Positions 52,561 through 62,192 of a DNA stretch of 64,000 bases are shown here, one piece after another (within the stretch, counting starts at the first letter, position 1; each line of letters starts with the position of its first letter). Position numbers and translations under genes: made by a program. The notes beneath the pieces are model-generated. The model worked only from the letters and a program-made list of their open reading frames with translations, was not told where the DNA came from and made no database searches. The DNA comes from Candidatus Zixiibacteriota bacterium (GTDB taxonomy: Bacteria; Zixibacteria; MSB-5A5; WJJR01; JAJRUJ01): positions 1-64,000 of the forward strand of contig JAGVQM010000031.1 of the NCBI GenBank assembly GCA_020051695.1, written 5' to 3'.

Positions 52561-52587
52561 GCGGCGGACGATTGGTCCGCCGCTTTT
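52561..52587 (+). terminator. Terminator of the aldehyde dehydrogenase operon
   Basis: GCGGCGGAC (52561-52569) pairs with GTCCGCCGC (52575-52583) around a five-base loop and is followed by TTTT. It lies 27 bases after the stop. Confidence 0.85.
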
Positions 52588-52886
52588 CATGCTCGTCACA
52601 AACTCATTATTCTACAACAAGATACTACAATAAATCGGCCTAAGGGTTCGTCCGGGGGGAAATCATTCTCCTGAGAAACCTTGATTTTATTCGCTGTTAA
52701 TATATATTAATTATTGTACTGGCACGTTTTGTCGTCGCCTCGGCCCGCCTCAGGCGGGTATGTCGCCGGCGGTGAAGGGGTTGAGTTTTGGATGGGCGAC
52801 ACTTCGAAAAAAATCGCCACGAATCCGGCAAATCCCGGAATATCGGCAAATGTATATGGTAGTAGATGAAATGAAAGGGATTGATC
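52588..52886. other. Gene-free region upstream of the C25 peptidase
   Basis: About 300 bases without a gene. It holds a perfect 14-base AT palindrome, TTAATATATATTAA (52697-52710), and a small GC hairpin, CCCGCC-TCA-GGCGGG (52744-52758), about 130 bases before the start codon. Either could be regulatory. I see no clear sigma-70 pair. Confidence 0.4.
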
Positions 52887-55800
52887 ATGCGCATGCGTAA
52901 TGGTGTTGTATCACTGATATGTCTTATACTCTTTTCCGCTTTATCCGTTCATGCCGAAGTCCTGCGCCAGACTTTTGAGTTCTCTCCCGATGAATTGGTT
53001 TTTCGCAGGCAGAATGATTACGACCAGATTTATTTGCGCGAGGGGAATGTAACTGATCAGGTCGGCCGCCCCCAGGTGCCGTTTCGGACTTTTCATCTGG
53101 CGTTGCCGCCGGGCGCGGCAATCCAGACTGTCGAGATCATTTCATCAACCGGCAATCACCTGCCGGGTCAGTTCACTCTTTTTCCCGCCCAGCCGCCGCA
53201 AATCTTATCCACAAGGCGGGAAATCGTCTTTGTCGGACCCGATACCGCAGTGTACGCCGCCGGCGCGGCTTATCCCGGCACGTTGGCCGAACCGGCCGGG
53301 GTGGGGGGATATGCCGGGTACCAGCTTGCCGGAGTCGATGTGTATCCACTACAGTATGAGCCGCAGGCAGGGCGCATCATTTTTTATACCCGGATCGATG
53401 TGGCAATCACCTATGTCCCTGGCGCCAATCCGCCCCTCGGGCATTCGCCGCGCGATCCTGCCATCGAAAACGCAGACATGCGCGTTCTCCGCCAAGTGGT
53501 GACCAATCCGGGGCAGGCGGCTGTCTCCATGACGCAGCCGGTGCTGGCCAAAACCGCCCTAGATCCGGGTGAGTATGAATATCTGGTCATTACATCGAGC
53601 TATTTCAGCCCGGCCCTTGCCCCGCTGATCGAATGGAAAACTGCCAAGGGTGTCCCGGCGAAAATGGTTACTACGACTTGGATTTATACCAACTATTCCG
53701 GTGCGGATCCGCAGGAACAAATCCGCAATTTTATCCGTGACGCCTACCAGCAATGGGGAGTCCGCTGGGTCCTCCTGGGCGGGGATACCTGGGTTGTCCC
53801 GCACCGTACGGCGTGGGCCATGGATGTCGCCTACGGCGGTTCGTTCGATGAAAATGAAATCCCGACGGATTTGTACTATTCCGATCTGGACGGCGCCTGG
53901 GACGCCAACATGAACGGAATTTACGGCGAAGTGGATGATGACATCGATTTGTATCCGGAGGTGTTTGTCGGCCGGGCCTCCTGTGATGAGTATTCGGAGA
54001 TGGCCGCCTGGGTGAACAAGCTAATTGCCTATGAAACCAATCCGCCGACCGATTACCAACTTGCCATGTCGTTTTATGCCGATGTATTATGGGACGATCC
54101 CTTTACCGACGGCGGAGCGGCGAAAAATGAAATTGATAACCTGTATGTACCGGACCGTTTTGATCCCATCGATAAACTGTATCAAACACTGGGTAATGAA
54201 AGCATCGCTTCGGTGATCGCTTCAATCAACGCCGGGCGGAACATGATCAACCATAACGGCCACTGCTGGATCGATTATATGAGTGTCTGTACCGGCGGAT
54301 TGACCGGCGTGGACATGGATAATCTGTACAACGGGCCGCGTTTTTCCGGGTTTATGTTCTCGATCGGTTGCTGGCCCGGCGCCTTTGACTACGATTGTGT
54401 GGCCGAGCATTTTATCACTAGTCCGAACGGCGGCGGCATCGCCTTTGTCGGCAATTCCCGGTACGGCTGGGGGTCGCCGGGGAACTCCGAATTCGGCTAC
54501 TCCGACCGGTACGACCAGCAATTCTTCAAGGCGCTGCTGGTGGATAGTCTGACCAATATCGGCGCCGCGCTGGCCAAGGCCAAAATCGTCCTGACCCCGC
54601 ACGCGCGGCAGGAGAATGTGTATCGCTGGTGTATGTACGAAACCAATCTTCTGGGTGATCCCGAGATGCCGGTCTGGACCGATACGCCGTCCCCGCTGAT
54701 AGTTAATTTTCCCGAACTCGTGCCGAGCGCGGGCGGTGATTATACACTTACTGTCACATCCTCCGATACTACAAGCCCCGTTGGCAACGCCCTGATCTGC
54801 CTGTGGAAAGAAAACGATTTGTACGTGCGCGCATTGACCGGCGCGGACGGCCGGGCGGATGTTACGGTCTCGCCCGATGCCGACGGGCAGATTGAGTTGA
54901 CCGTCACCGCATTCAATCATCTACCGTACCGCGATCAGATAACTGTCGGGACGGGAGGCACAACTGTGGAATATGACAGCCATTCATATGATGATGTGGC
55001 CGGCGGTAATGGGGATGGTGTCCTGAATCCGGGGGAGGACGCCGTGCTGTGGCTGACGGTGGAAAACCACGGTCCCGGCGCGGCAAACGCGTTGACTGGT
55101 TACCTTGCCGCGCATAGTGATCCCTACGTAACGCTGGTGAGCGGGGCACTTGATTTCGGCGATGTCCCAGCCGGGGCGACCGCGACCAGTCTGTCGCCGT
55201 GCGCATTGTCCGTCCATCCGGATTGTCCCGACGGCCATGTGGCGCTGTTCAACTGGACATTGACGGATGCCGGGGCACAGGTCTTCACCGGTGTATTGTC
55301 CGTGCACGTCAAAAGCGCATCCGTCTCCTATTACCGTTACCGGATCGATGATGCCTCCGGCAATGACAACGGCCGACCCGACCCGGGTGAAACATGCGGT
55401 TTGCGCGTATGGGTGAATAACAGCGGGTCGGTAACCGCTGAAGGTGTTGCCGTAACGATGTGGGCGGCCGATCCGTTGATTACGATCATCGGCAGCCCGG
55501 TGGGTTACGGCGATCTTCCGGGTGACCAGTATGCCTATGGCGATTTTTCAGTCATCGTCGATCCCCTGTGTCCGTCACCGTACTTCATCGATGTAGAGTT
55601 GCGGGCCCAGGCCAGTGACGGCACGATATTTAACGATACTTTTGTCCTGGCTATCGGACCCAATGGCTTTTCCGATGACCTGGAAACCGGTGCCTTCGGC
55701 TGGACGCATGGCGGCACGAATGACCGCTGGGCTTTGACAGACCATCGAACCCACAGCGGCTCGGCCGCCTGGTATTGTGGGACACCCGGGGTGTGGACGT

Positions 55801-58800
55801 ATCTGGATAATATGAACTGCTTCCTTGATATACCTGAAGTCGTCCTGGGACCAGACTCCCGTTTAACGTTCTGGGATTGGTTCGAGGTGCCCAATTACGG
55901 CGTCGACGGGATCCACGTTCGGATTACCGATCTCGATGCAAGTCAAACAAAGACGCTAGATTTTATCGGCACCGGTGGTGCGCTTGATTCCGCCTACCGT
56001 ACCGGCAACGAGTGGGTGCGCGAATCCTATGATTTATCGGCATATCCCGCCGGCACCCGCGCAAAAGTGCGGATCAACTTTTCCTCTGATAATGACCATG
56101 ACATTGAAGAGGGGTTTTATATCGACGATCTGCGCATCGAAAGTGTTCCCGATTATGATGTTGTTTTCGATCCCACGCATCATCTGTTGCGCGGTGGTGA
56201 GGGTGATACTCTGGACCGCCGGGTCTATGTCACCAATACCGGTTTCTGGGCCGACAGCTATTCCCTGAATGTCACCGGCGGCGGCTGGTCCGCCTCGCTG
56301 TGGAATGAAGCGGGGACGGCCGAAATTTCCACCATCGGGCCAGTGGCACCGGGTGGAACGGCGGTCGCGTTGCTCCGGATTGTGGTGCCTTCGGCCGCTG
56401 CCGGCGCCGCAGATACATCAATAGTTACCGCGGTCTCCGCTGGTGATCCCGCGCGCATCACTTACACGACGACGATCGCCGTCAGCGAAGGCGGGGCCGG
56501 ATCTTCCCCGTGGCTGGACATGGTCCCCGACCCGTGGCTGAGCACGGAGATGTGGCCGCTGTCCGACGGGGTGAGCGTGCGTGGCGACTTCGAGATTGTC
56601 CCGAGTCTGCCCTATATCGCCGATCTTCGTTACGGTGCGTCACTGCTGTCCCAACGCATCGATCTTGCGGGCCAATCGAACCTGCGTGTTGCGTTCTGGT
56701 ACAAACCGAGCAGGGCATCGTCGAGTCAGTCCTGGTATGGGCCATGTGATCTGACCGTGGAGTATTACGCCTCCAGCGGTATTTGGCGGCAACTGGCCGT
56801 CTTGCACGGCGATTACGAGGACGAAGAATATTTTGCCGAAGCCGAGTATTCCCTGCCCACGGCGGCATACCATGCCGATTTCCGCCTGCGCCTGCGCACG
56901 AACAATAACGATGTCGGCCACTGGTATCTCGATGATGTTTACATTGGGCCGCGGCGGGAATTCCATTTCATGAACACCTGTTCGCCGCCTCCGGGGTATG
57001 GTGCTTCCAGCGAGGAAGCCGTGCAATACCTGTACGTTGAAAACCTGGGTCTGCTTTCCGACAGCTACGATCTGGCGGCCGTCTCCAGCAATTGGCCGGT
57101 GAGTTTCTGGGATGAGAGCGGTCCAATCACCCAGACCGGAATGGTGGCCCCCGGCGCAACGGAGACCATTATGGTAAAAGTTGCCATCCCCGAGGGGACA
57201 CTTGCGCAGGCAGCGGACACGGCTTTTATCACCATTGCCTCAACCGGTAATGCGGCCGAATGGCGTTATGCGAAATACCGGAGTGTCTGTGTCGGCGCAG
57301 TGGCTGCATTCCCCTGGGGGGACGATTTCCCGACCGGCACCCTGCAACTGGAAAAGTGGCCGATTCAAAGCGGCGGAGGAGTTTCCGCACAGGGGCCGGC
57401 GCCGTCACCGCCGTACACATTACGCATCGGCGGTCATGATACTGTGTTTACACAGATGCTTGATTTGTCGGCCACCAGCGAGGCGATGCTGGATGTATAC
57501 TGCCGCGCGGGGTCCGGCTTTATGCTGCCGCGCGAGGAAGACAGCGCCTTCATCGAAATGCGCACGGAACTCGGCACATGGACCGTCCTGCGCTCATTTG
57601 CCGGCGGGGGACGGTACATAAATGAATTCGAGCGGTATTGTGATGAGCTGCCGCCTACGGCATTCTATCGTGGGATGCAGTTGCGCATCCGGGGGCAGTC
57701 GGAACTCAATTACTGGTATCTGGACAATATCCAGCTCGTGCTGCCGCCGGATTGCCAGATCAATCCCGGTTCGATCCAGCTGACCGTCGAACCCGGCGGA
57801 ACGGGATCGTCGGGACTGACAATCTCCAACATCGGCCTGGGCGAGTTCGAGTACCACCTGGAGATTATCCCGACTAGTCTGCTGCTGGCCAACATGCTGG
57901 CCCGTCAGGGCATGGAGTACTTGTTGGCGAAGGCTGCGCCTGCCGCTTCGTTATTGCCGGAGTATAGTTTCAGTTGTGATCTCGGCGGGCCGGACGCGTA
58001 CGGATATCTTTGGATTGATTCTGATGAACCGTACGGCCCGGCATTTGCCTGGGAAGACATCTCCGGCTACGGGCAGCAATTGTCACCGATCAATAGTTAT
58101 CTCTATGATACGCTCAAGCTGGCTTTTGACTTCCCCTACTACGGCACAACGTACACCGAACTTTTGGTCAGCAGGTTCGGCGCGCTGCAATTCGGACCTG
58201 AATCGGGGATCAACCAGTGGTCTGCGCTGCCCATGCCGCACTCCATTGCGCCGAATAATGTCCTGTTCTGGTGCTGGGGCAACCACAGCACTTTGGGCAC
58301 GGTGTACGCGCATGCCAATGAAGAACGGGCCATTATCCAGTTCACTAATTTCGGCGCCGGTCCGGGAATCCCCAGTCAGTCGGCGACAGCGCAGGTGGAA
58401 CTGGCGGCGGATGGGCGGATTTCATATCGCTATCTGCAGTTCGGCAGCAGTTTCGCGACCAAGAACTGCGGCGTGGGGCTGGAAGACCAGACCGGCGCAA
58501 ACGGTTTTGGTATTGTTTTTTACGTCAATCCCCTGCAAGACGACCCGGAATATCTGCACAACAACCTGCAGATCGATTTTTACCCGCCGCCGTCGTGGAT
58601 CGATGTCGAGCCGGCTTCCGGCACGGTGAGTCCCGGCGGCGCGCAGCCGGTGGGCTTCGAATTTACTGCCGGGGAGTTGCCTTGCGGCCAGTATGACGCG
58701 ATGCTGCGTGTTGTCTCCAACGACCCGGACCCGTCGGCCAACCCATATTACGTAACCGCGCGGATGACGGTATACGATACGGCCCAGTGTTACTGCCCAT

Positions 58801-59021
58801 TGGGTGATACTGATCTGAACGGACATATTACTCCGCTGGATGTGGTGATCCTGGTCAATTATGTCTACCGCCAGCAGGGCGAGCCCCTGTATCCGCCAAA
58901 GTGCGCGTACAGTTCGTTTGATGTGATCCCCGACGACCAGATTCTCCCCATTGATGTCATTTATCTGGTCAACTATGTCTATCGGAACAGCAGTCCGCCG
59001 GACAATCCGTGCGTCTGGTAA
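52887..59021 (+). CDS. Giant gingipain-type (C25) cysteine peptidase with dockerin-like C-terminus
   Basis: A 2044-residue exported protein with a signal peptide ('GVVSLICLILFSALSVHAEV'). After a gingipain-type propeptide (to about residue 220) comes a peptidase C25 domain (about 228-630). Catalytic His459 is in 'INHNGHCW', and Cys495 is in 'SIGCWPGAF'. CARDB-like domains and jelly-roll-like modules follow ('DLETGAFGWTHGG' near 930), then 'DFPYYGTTYTELLVSRFGAL' near 1750. The end is a duplicated dockerin-like segment ('GDTDLNGHITPLDVVILVNY', 'DDQILPIDVIYLVNYVYRN'). ATG at 52887 has an AAGGGA site. The TonB receptor follows after a terminator. Confidence 0.9.
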   Translation: MRMRNGVVSLICLILFSALSVHAEVLRQTFEFSPDELVFRRQNDYDQIYLREGNVTDQVGRPQVPFRTFHLALPPGAAIQTVEIISSTGNHLPGQFTLFPAQPPQILSTRREIVFVGPDTAVYAAGAAYPGTLAEPAGVGGYAGYQLAGVDVYPLQYEPQAGRIIFYTRIDVAITYVPGANPPLGHSPRDPAIENADMRVLRQVVTNPGQAAVSMTQPVLAKTALDPGEYEYLVITSSYFSPALAPLIEWKTAKGVPAKMVTTTWIYTNYSGADPQEQIRNFIRDAYQQWGVRWVLLGGDTWVVPHRTAWAMDVAYGGSFDENEIPTDLYYSDLDGAWDANMNGIYGEVDDDIDLYPEVFVGRASCDEYSEMAAWVNKLIAYETNPPTDYQLAMSFYADVLWDDPFTDGGAAKNEIDNLYVPDRFDPIDKLYQTLGNESIASVIASINAGRNMINHNGHCWIDYMSVCTGGLTGVDMDNLYNGPRFSGFMFSIGCWPGAFDYDCVAEHFITSPNGGGIAFVGNSRYGWGSPGNSEFGYSDRYDQQFFKALLVDSLTNIGAALAKAKIVLTPHARQENVYRWCMYETNLLGDPEMPVWTDTPSPLIVNFPELVPSAGGDYTLTVTSSDTTSPVGNALICLWKENDLYVRALTGADGRADVTVSPDADGQIELTVTAFNHLPYRDQITVGTGGTTVEYDSHSYDDVAGGNGDGVLNPGEDAVLWLTVENHGPGAANALTGYLAAHSDPYVTLVSGALDFGDVPAGATATSLSPCALSVHPDCPDGHVALFNWTLTDAGAQVFTGVLSVHVKSASVSYYRYRIDDASGNDNGRPDPGETCGLRVWVNNSGSVTAEGVAVTMWAADPLITIIGSPVGYGDLPGDQYAYGDFSVIVDPLCPSPYFIDVELRAQASDGTIFNDTFVLAIGPNGFSDDLETGAFGWTHGGTNDRWALTDHRTHSGSAAWYCGTPGVWTYLDNMNCFLDIPEVVLGPDSRLTFWDWFEVPNYGVDGIHVRITDLDASQTKTLDFIGTGGALDSAYRTGNEWVRESYDLSAYPAGTRAKVRINFSSDNDHDIEEGFYIDDLRIESVPDYDVVFDPTHHLLRGGEGDTLDRRVYVTNTGFWADSYSLNVTGGGWSASLWNEAGTAEISTIGPVAPGGTAVALLRIVVPSAAAGAADTSIVTAVSAGDPARITYTTTIAVSEGGAGSSPWLDMVPDPWLSTEMWPLSDGVSVRGDFEIVPSLPYIADLRYGASLLSQRIDLAGQSNLRVAFWYKPSRASSSQSWYGPCDLTVEYYASSGIWRQLAVLHGDYEDEEYFAEAEYSLPTAAYHADFRLRLRTNNNDVGHWYLDDVYIGPRREFHFMNTCSPPPGYGASSEEAVQYLYVENLGLLSDSYDLAAVSSNWPVSFWDESGPITQTGMVAPGATETIMVKVAIPEGTLAQAADTAFITIASTGNAAEWRYAKYRSVCVGAVAAFPWGDDFPTGTLQLEKWPIQSGGGVSAQGPAPSPPYTLRIGGHDTVFTQMLDLSATSEAMLDVYCRAGSGFMLPREEDSAFIEMRTELGTWTVLRSFAGGGRYINEFERYCDELPPTAFYRGMQLRIRGQSELNYWYLDNIQLVLPPDCQINPGSIQLTVEPGGTGSSGLTISNIGLGEFEYHLEIIPTSLLLANMLARQGMEYLLAKAAPAASLLPEYSFSCDLGGPDAYGYLWIDSDEPYGPAFAWEDISGYGQQLSPINSYLYDTLKLAFDFPYYGTTYTELLVSRFGALQFGPESGINQWSALPMPHSIAPNNVLFWCWGNHSTLGTVYAHANEERAIIQFTNFGAGPGIPSQSATAQVELAADGRISYRYLQFGSSFATKNCGVGLEDQTGANGFGIVFYVNPLQDDPEYLHNNLQIDFYPPPSWIDVEPASGTVSPGGAQPVGFEFTAGELPCGQYDAMLRVVSNDPDPSANPYYVTARMTVYDTAQCYCPLGDTDLNGHITPLDVVILVNYVYRQQGEPLYPPKCAYSSFDVIPDDQILPIDVIYLVNYVYRNSSPPDNPCVW

Positions 59022-59053
59022 AGGCCCGCAACAATCGGTGAGCATTTTCTCGA

Positions 59054-59081
59054 AACCGCCGCCCGCAAGCGGCGGTTTTTT
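59054..59081 (+). terminator. Terminator after C25 peptidase gene
   Basis: CCGCCGC (59056-59062) pairs with GCGGCGG (59069-59075), extended by AA/TT, and runs into TTTTTT. It lies 33 bases past the stop. Confidence 0.85.
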
Positions 59082-59159
59082 CTTGCTTTCGGAATTAAAC
59101 AGATATTGAGTGGTATTGCTGATAGTGGTTTACTATCAGGTAAAATTGGGAGGATGTCC

Positions 59160-62100
59160 ATGCGGCGACATGTTTTCCCTGCGTGTGTTCTCGCAACGCT
59201 GGTTGTGTTATCTGCTTCGACGGCATCCGCCGAGGAATTCGGCACACTGACAGGGGTGGTGACGGATAGTGCGTTCGGCAAACCGGTGGTTTGTACGCAA
59301 ATTCGACTTGAAGGGACTAATTTCGGTACAATTGTCAATGATGGTGGTTTTTATCGAATACGGAATATCCCTCCCGGTGAATATATCGTGGTCTTCCAAT
59401 GCATTGGCTACGATTCTAATCGGATTGAGCATGTTCAGATTGCCGGAAACGAAGAAATTATACAGAATGCAATCTTGGCTGAAAGAGATATCGAAGTGGC
59501 TGTTGATTTCCCTCGACGAGTACATCCACCTAGTTTAAGCTCCGGAATCAGTGCCCATCGAATGATCCCGTATTGGCTGCCCCTGCGGGGATATATAGAC
59601 GGAGTTGGGTCGGTTCCGGGGGGGAACCAACTTCCAGGCGGAGTAATCACGAATACCGGCTTCATGAGTATTCGCGACGCATCGCCCACGGATAATGGAT
59701 ATTTTATCGGTGGTGTTCGCCGACAAGACCCGGCGACCGGATTACCGACAACTTACATCGGTGCTGAACCGGCGGAGACCAGTTACAATTTGTTTGATGC
59801 GTCTTTCGGGCATACGACATCCGGAATCATGAAAGCCACGCCCTACGGTCCGCTGCGTATCCTTTCGGGTCGCGCGGAAGCCATTACCGATAATTTTCAC
59901 GGCGAGAGTTATGATTTTAATCGGTATTCGCTCTCCCTTTCCGGACCGCTGATTTTCGGAACACGAGAGTTGAACTTCAGGGCGTCAGTTGACCGTGGTT
60001 GGTTTGGTGATGCTGCTCCGCGCGCGGCGGCGGGCGGGATGCTGCCCCACAATTCAAGCGGCATCTGGAACTGGCAGGGCCTGCTGCGGTGGAGACCGGC
60101 GTCATCGTGCGAGTGGCAGGCGGGATTGATGGGATCAGACTTGGATGCAAAGACATTCAGCCAAGAATGGTACCTCAATCCAGATCATGCCCCGCGCGTG
60201 ACTCAGAAGAGTCAATCATACTGGTTTTCGTGGAAACGCGATTATTGGTGCAATTCATTTTTTAAACTTATGGGTCAGTGGTTCACGACAGAGAGTAAAA
60301 CCGGGGATGGAGAGTACTTCGATAACATCTGGGCGTACGGTCGTCCGGACGGCAACCCTTCCGTGGATGAAACGGGTCTGTTCTACAGCGCGAACAATCC
60401 TGAAACGCCCCCCGGACGCAATCATGAAATCCACATCGATCCCATTCGGGGTTACGGTTATATTACCATCATCGATACGCTGGGGAGTATCCGGGAAATT
60501 GTGGTGCGGGATGAATATGGGCATGTTCGAGACGGCCGCTACCGGGAGGACGTTGACACCGCATATGCATCCGGCGCTAATCCCTGGGATAGTGATTTAA
60601 TTGTTCGCAATGAATCTGGCGCTATCTACGCGGATGAAAGTCATGTCTATGATGATTATCAGCATCAAAAAACATCCTCGATATTTTTATCTGCCGACTT
60701 GACACATCAGTTGTGCAGCAATCATTTATTATCTGCCGGCATGGAGCTTCAGCGGCACACCTTGCGGTATTACCATCATTACTACCCGCAATTTGTTTAT
60801 CGGGATTCGGTCGTTAACGGCCAATGGTTCCAACAGGGCGGGTTCAGCGATGTCGATCATTATGGATATGATGCGTTTGGTAATGAGTCGGATACGTTGT
60901 CTGAGGGTATGGAGGCGCGTCGACCGTTAAGCCTATCCTTGTATCTGCAGGATAAACTCACACTCGACGATTTGACGGCCAGTTTCGGCATGCGGTTCGA
61001 TTCTTATAATCCGAATCATCGATGCCTCCGTTTCCCCGATACACCCTGGGGTGATCCCGACGACATGATCGGCGACGATCGGCTACTTGATCCTACCGAT
61101 TTTGACAATGCCTCCGCAAAAAACTATATATCTCCCCGCCTGAAAATTGCCTTCCAACCCTACGGTCGAACCGTCATTCGCTTCGGTTATGGATCATTCG
61201 TTCAACGCCCGCGATTGCAGGAACTGTATTCTAGTTGGGATTTCATGAGTCGTTACCTGGACCTGGGGAGGTATGACCTTCAGCTGGGGAATCCTGATCT
61301 CAAACCGGAGAAGGCCCGCATCTGGGAACTAAGCTGGTCGCAATGGCTTTACGCGGATGTAATCGAACGCGTCGGCTTTGAAATAACCGGCTTCTACAAG
61401 ACAATCACCGACCGAGTGCGATTCATACGGAATTCTCCGGCATTCGGTCGTGCGGAATGGTTTACTTACGGAAACGATGGCGAAACCAGGGCACGGGGAA
61501 TCGAAACCCAGTTTACCTTCCGCAAGAGGGGTGTTTTCGGCGACAGCTCCCTTTTAACCGGCGAGATCAATTATACCTTACTGGACGCCGACGGCGATTT
61601 AACAACGTATTACAAGCCGAGTTGGACGACCACGGGGGAATCACATTCGTACGTGCCCCTGCCGCTGGATCGTCGCCATACTTTGATGGCAGTACTTGAT
61701 TATCGTGCGCTTGATGGAAATGGACCCCGGGTGGCGGGGATAAGACCACTCAGCAATTTAGACGTGCAGTTGGTCGTGCTCGCTGGCAGTGGTTTTCCCT
61801 ATTCACCTTTGGCATCGTATAATGAAGCGGCGTTGACTGCCTATCCGGGGATACCAGCCGGACCGATCTATTCGGAACGTACGCCATCGGTTTTCCGCTT
61901 GGATTTAAAAATCGGCAAGACTCTCCGGTCAATCACACCGGAGTTTGAGGTTTTTGTGGAGATCATAAATCTCCTCGATCGTGAAAACGTGATTGATGTC
62001 TGGCAATCCAGCGGCCAACCCGACAACATCGGCTGGCTGGAGACCGAGGCGGGTCGGGCCTTCGTCGAAAATTATTCCACGCCCGATTGGACCGGCCTGA

Positions 62101-62192
62101 CCGGCGAAGAAAAATACAATTTGCGACAAAACGATCCGCTCAACTACGACACACCTCGGCAAATACGGCTGGGGCTGCGGCTGCATTTTTAA
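59160..62192 (+). CDS. TonB-dependent receptor with N-terminal carboxypeptidase-like domain
   Basis: A 1010-residue outer-membrane receptor. It has a signal peptide ('HVFPACVLATLVVLSASTASA') and then a CarboxypepD_reg-like domain (about residues 25-110; 'GTLTGVVTDSAFGKPVVCTQ', 'GGFYRIRNIPPGEYIVVFQC') typical of SusC-like and related receptors. Plug- and barrel-like sequence follows, rich in aromatic beta strands. The last residue is Phe ('IRLGLRLHF'), as expected of an outer-membrane barrel. I see no clear TonB box. The ATG at 59160, six bases from GGGAGG, is preferred to 59154. It follows a secreted peptidase; peptide uptake is a guess. Its stop overlaps the next convergent gene by four bases. 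Confidence 0.85.
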   Translation: MRRHVFPACVLATLVVLSASTASAEEFGTLTGVVTDSAFGKPVVCTQIRLEGTNFGTIVNDGGFYRIRNIPPGEYIVVFQCIGYDSNRIEHVQIAGNEEIIQNAILAERDIEVAVDFPRRVHPPSLSSGISAHRMIPYWLPLRGYIDGVGSVPGGNQLPGGVITNTGFMSIRDASPTDNGYFIGGVRRQDPATGLPTTYIGAEPAETSYNLFDASFGHTTSGIMKATPYGPLRILSGRAEAITDNFHGESYDFNRYSLSLSGPLIFGTRELNFRASVDRGWFGDAAPRAAAGGMLPHNSSGIWNWQGLLRWRPASSCEWQAGLMGSDLDAKTFSQEWYLNPDHAPRVTQKSQSYWFSWKRDYWCNSFFKLMGQWFTTESKTGDGEYFDNIWAYGRPDGNPSVDETGLFYSANNPETPPGRNHEIHIDPIRGYGYITIIDTLGSIREIVVRDEYGHVRDGRYREDVDTAYASGANPWDSDLIVRNESGAIYADESHVYDDYQHQKTSSIFLSADLTHQLCSNHLLSAGMELQRHTLRYYHHYYPQFVYRDSVVNGQWFQQGGFSDVDHYGYDAFGNESDTLSEGMEARRPLSLSLYLQDKLTLDDLTASFGMRFDSYNPNHRCLRFPDTPWGDPDDMIGDDRLLDPTDFDNASAKNYISPRLKIAFQPYGRTVIRFGYGSFVQRPRLQELYSSWDFMSRYLDLGRYDLQLGNPDLKPEKARIWELSWSQWLYADVIERVGFEITGFYKTITDRVRFIRNSPAFGRAEWFTYGNDGETRARGIETQFTFRKRGVFGDSSLLTGEINYTLLDADGDLTTYYKPSWTTTGESHSYVPLPLDRRHTLMAVLDYRALDGNGPRVAGIRPLSNLDVQLVVLAGSGFPYSPLASYNEAALTAYPGIPAGPIYSERTPSVFRLDLKIGKTLRSITPEFEVFVEIINLLDRENVIDVWQSSGQPDNIGWLETEAGRAFVENYSTPDWTGLTGEEKYNLRQNDPLNYDTPRQIRLGLRLHF

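Noticed and set aside
52744-52758. Small GC hairpin taken as a terminator
   Set aside because: It has no T-run and lies about 130 bases upstream of a gene after a better terminator at 52561-52587.
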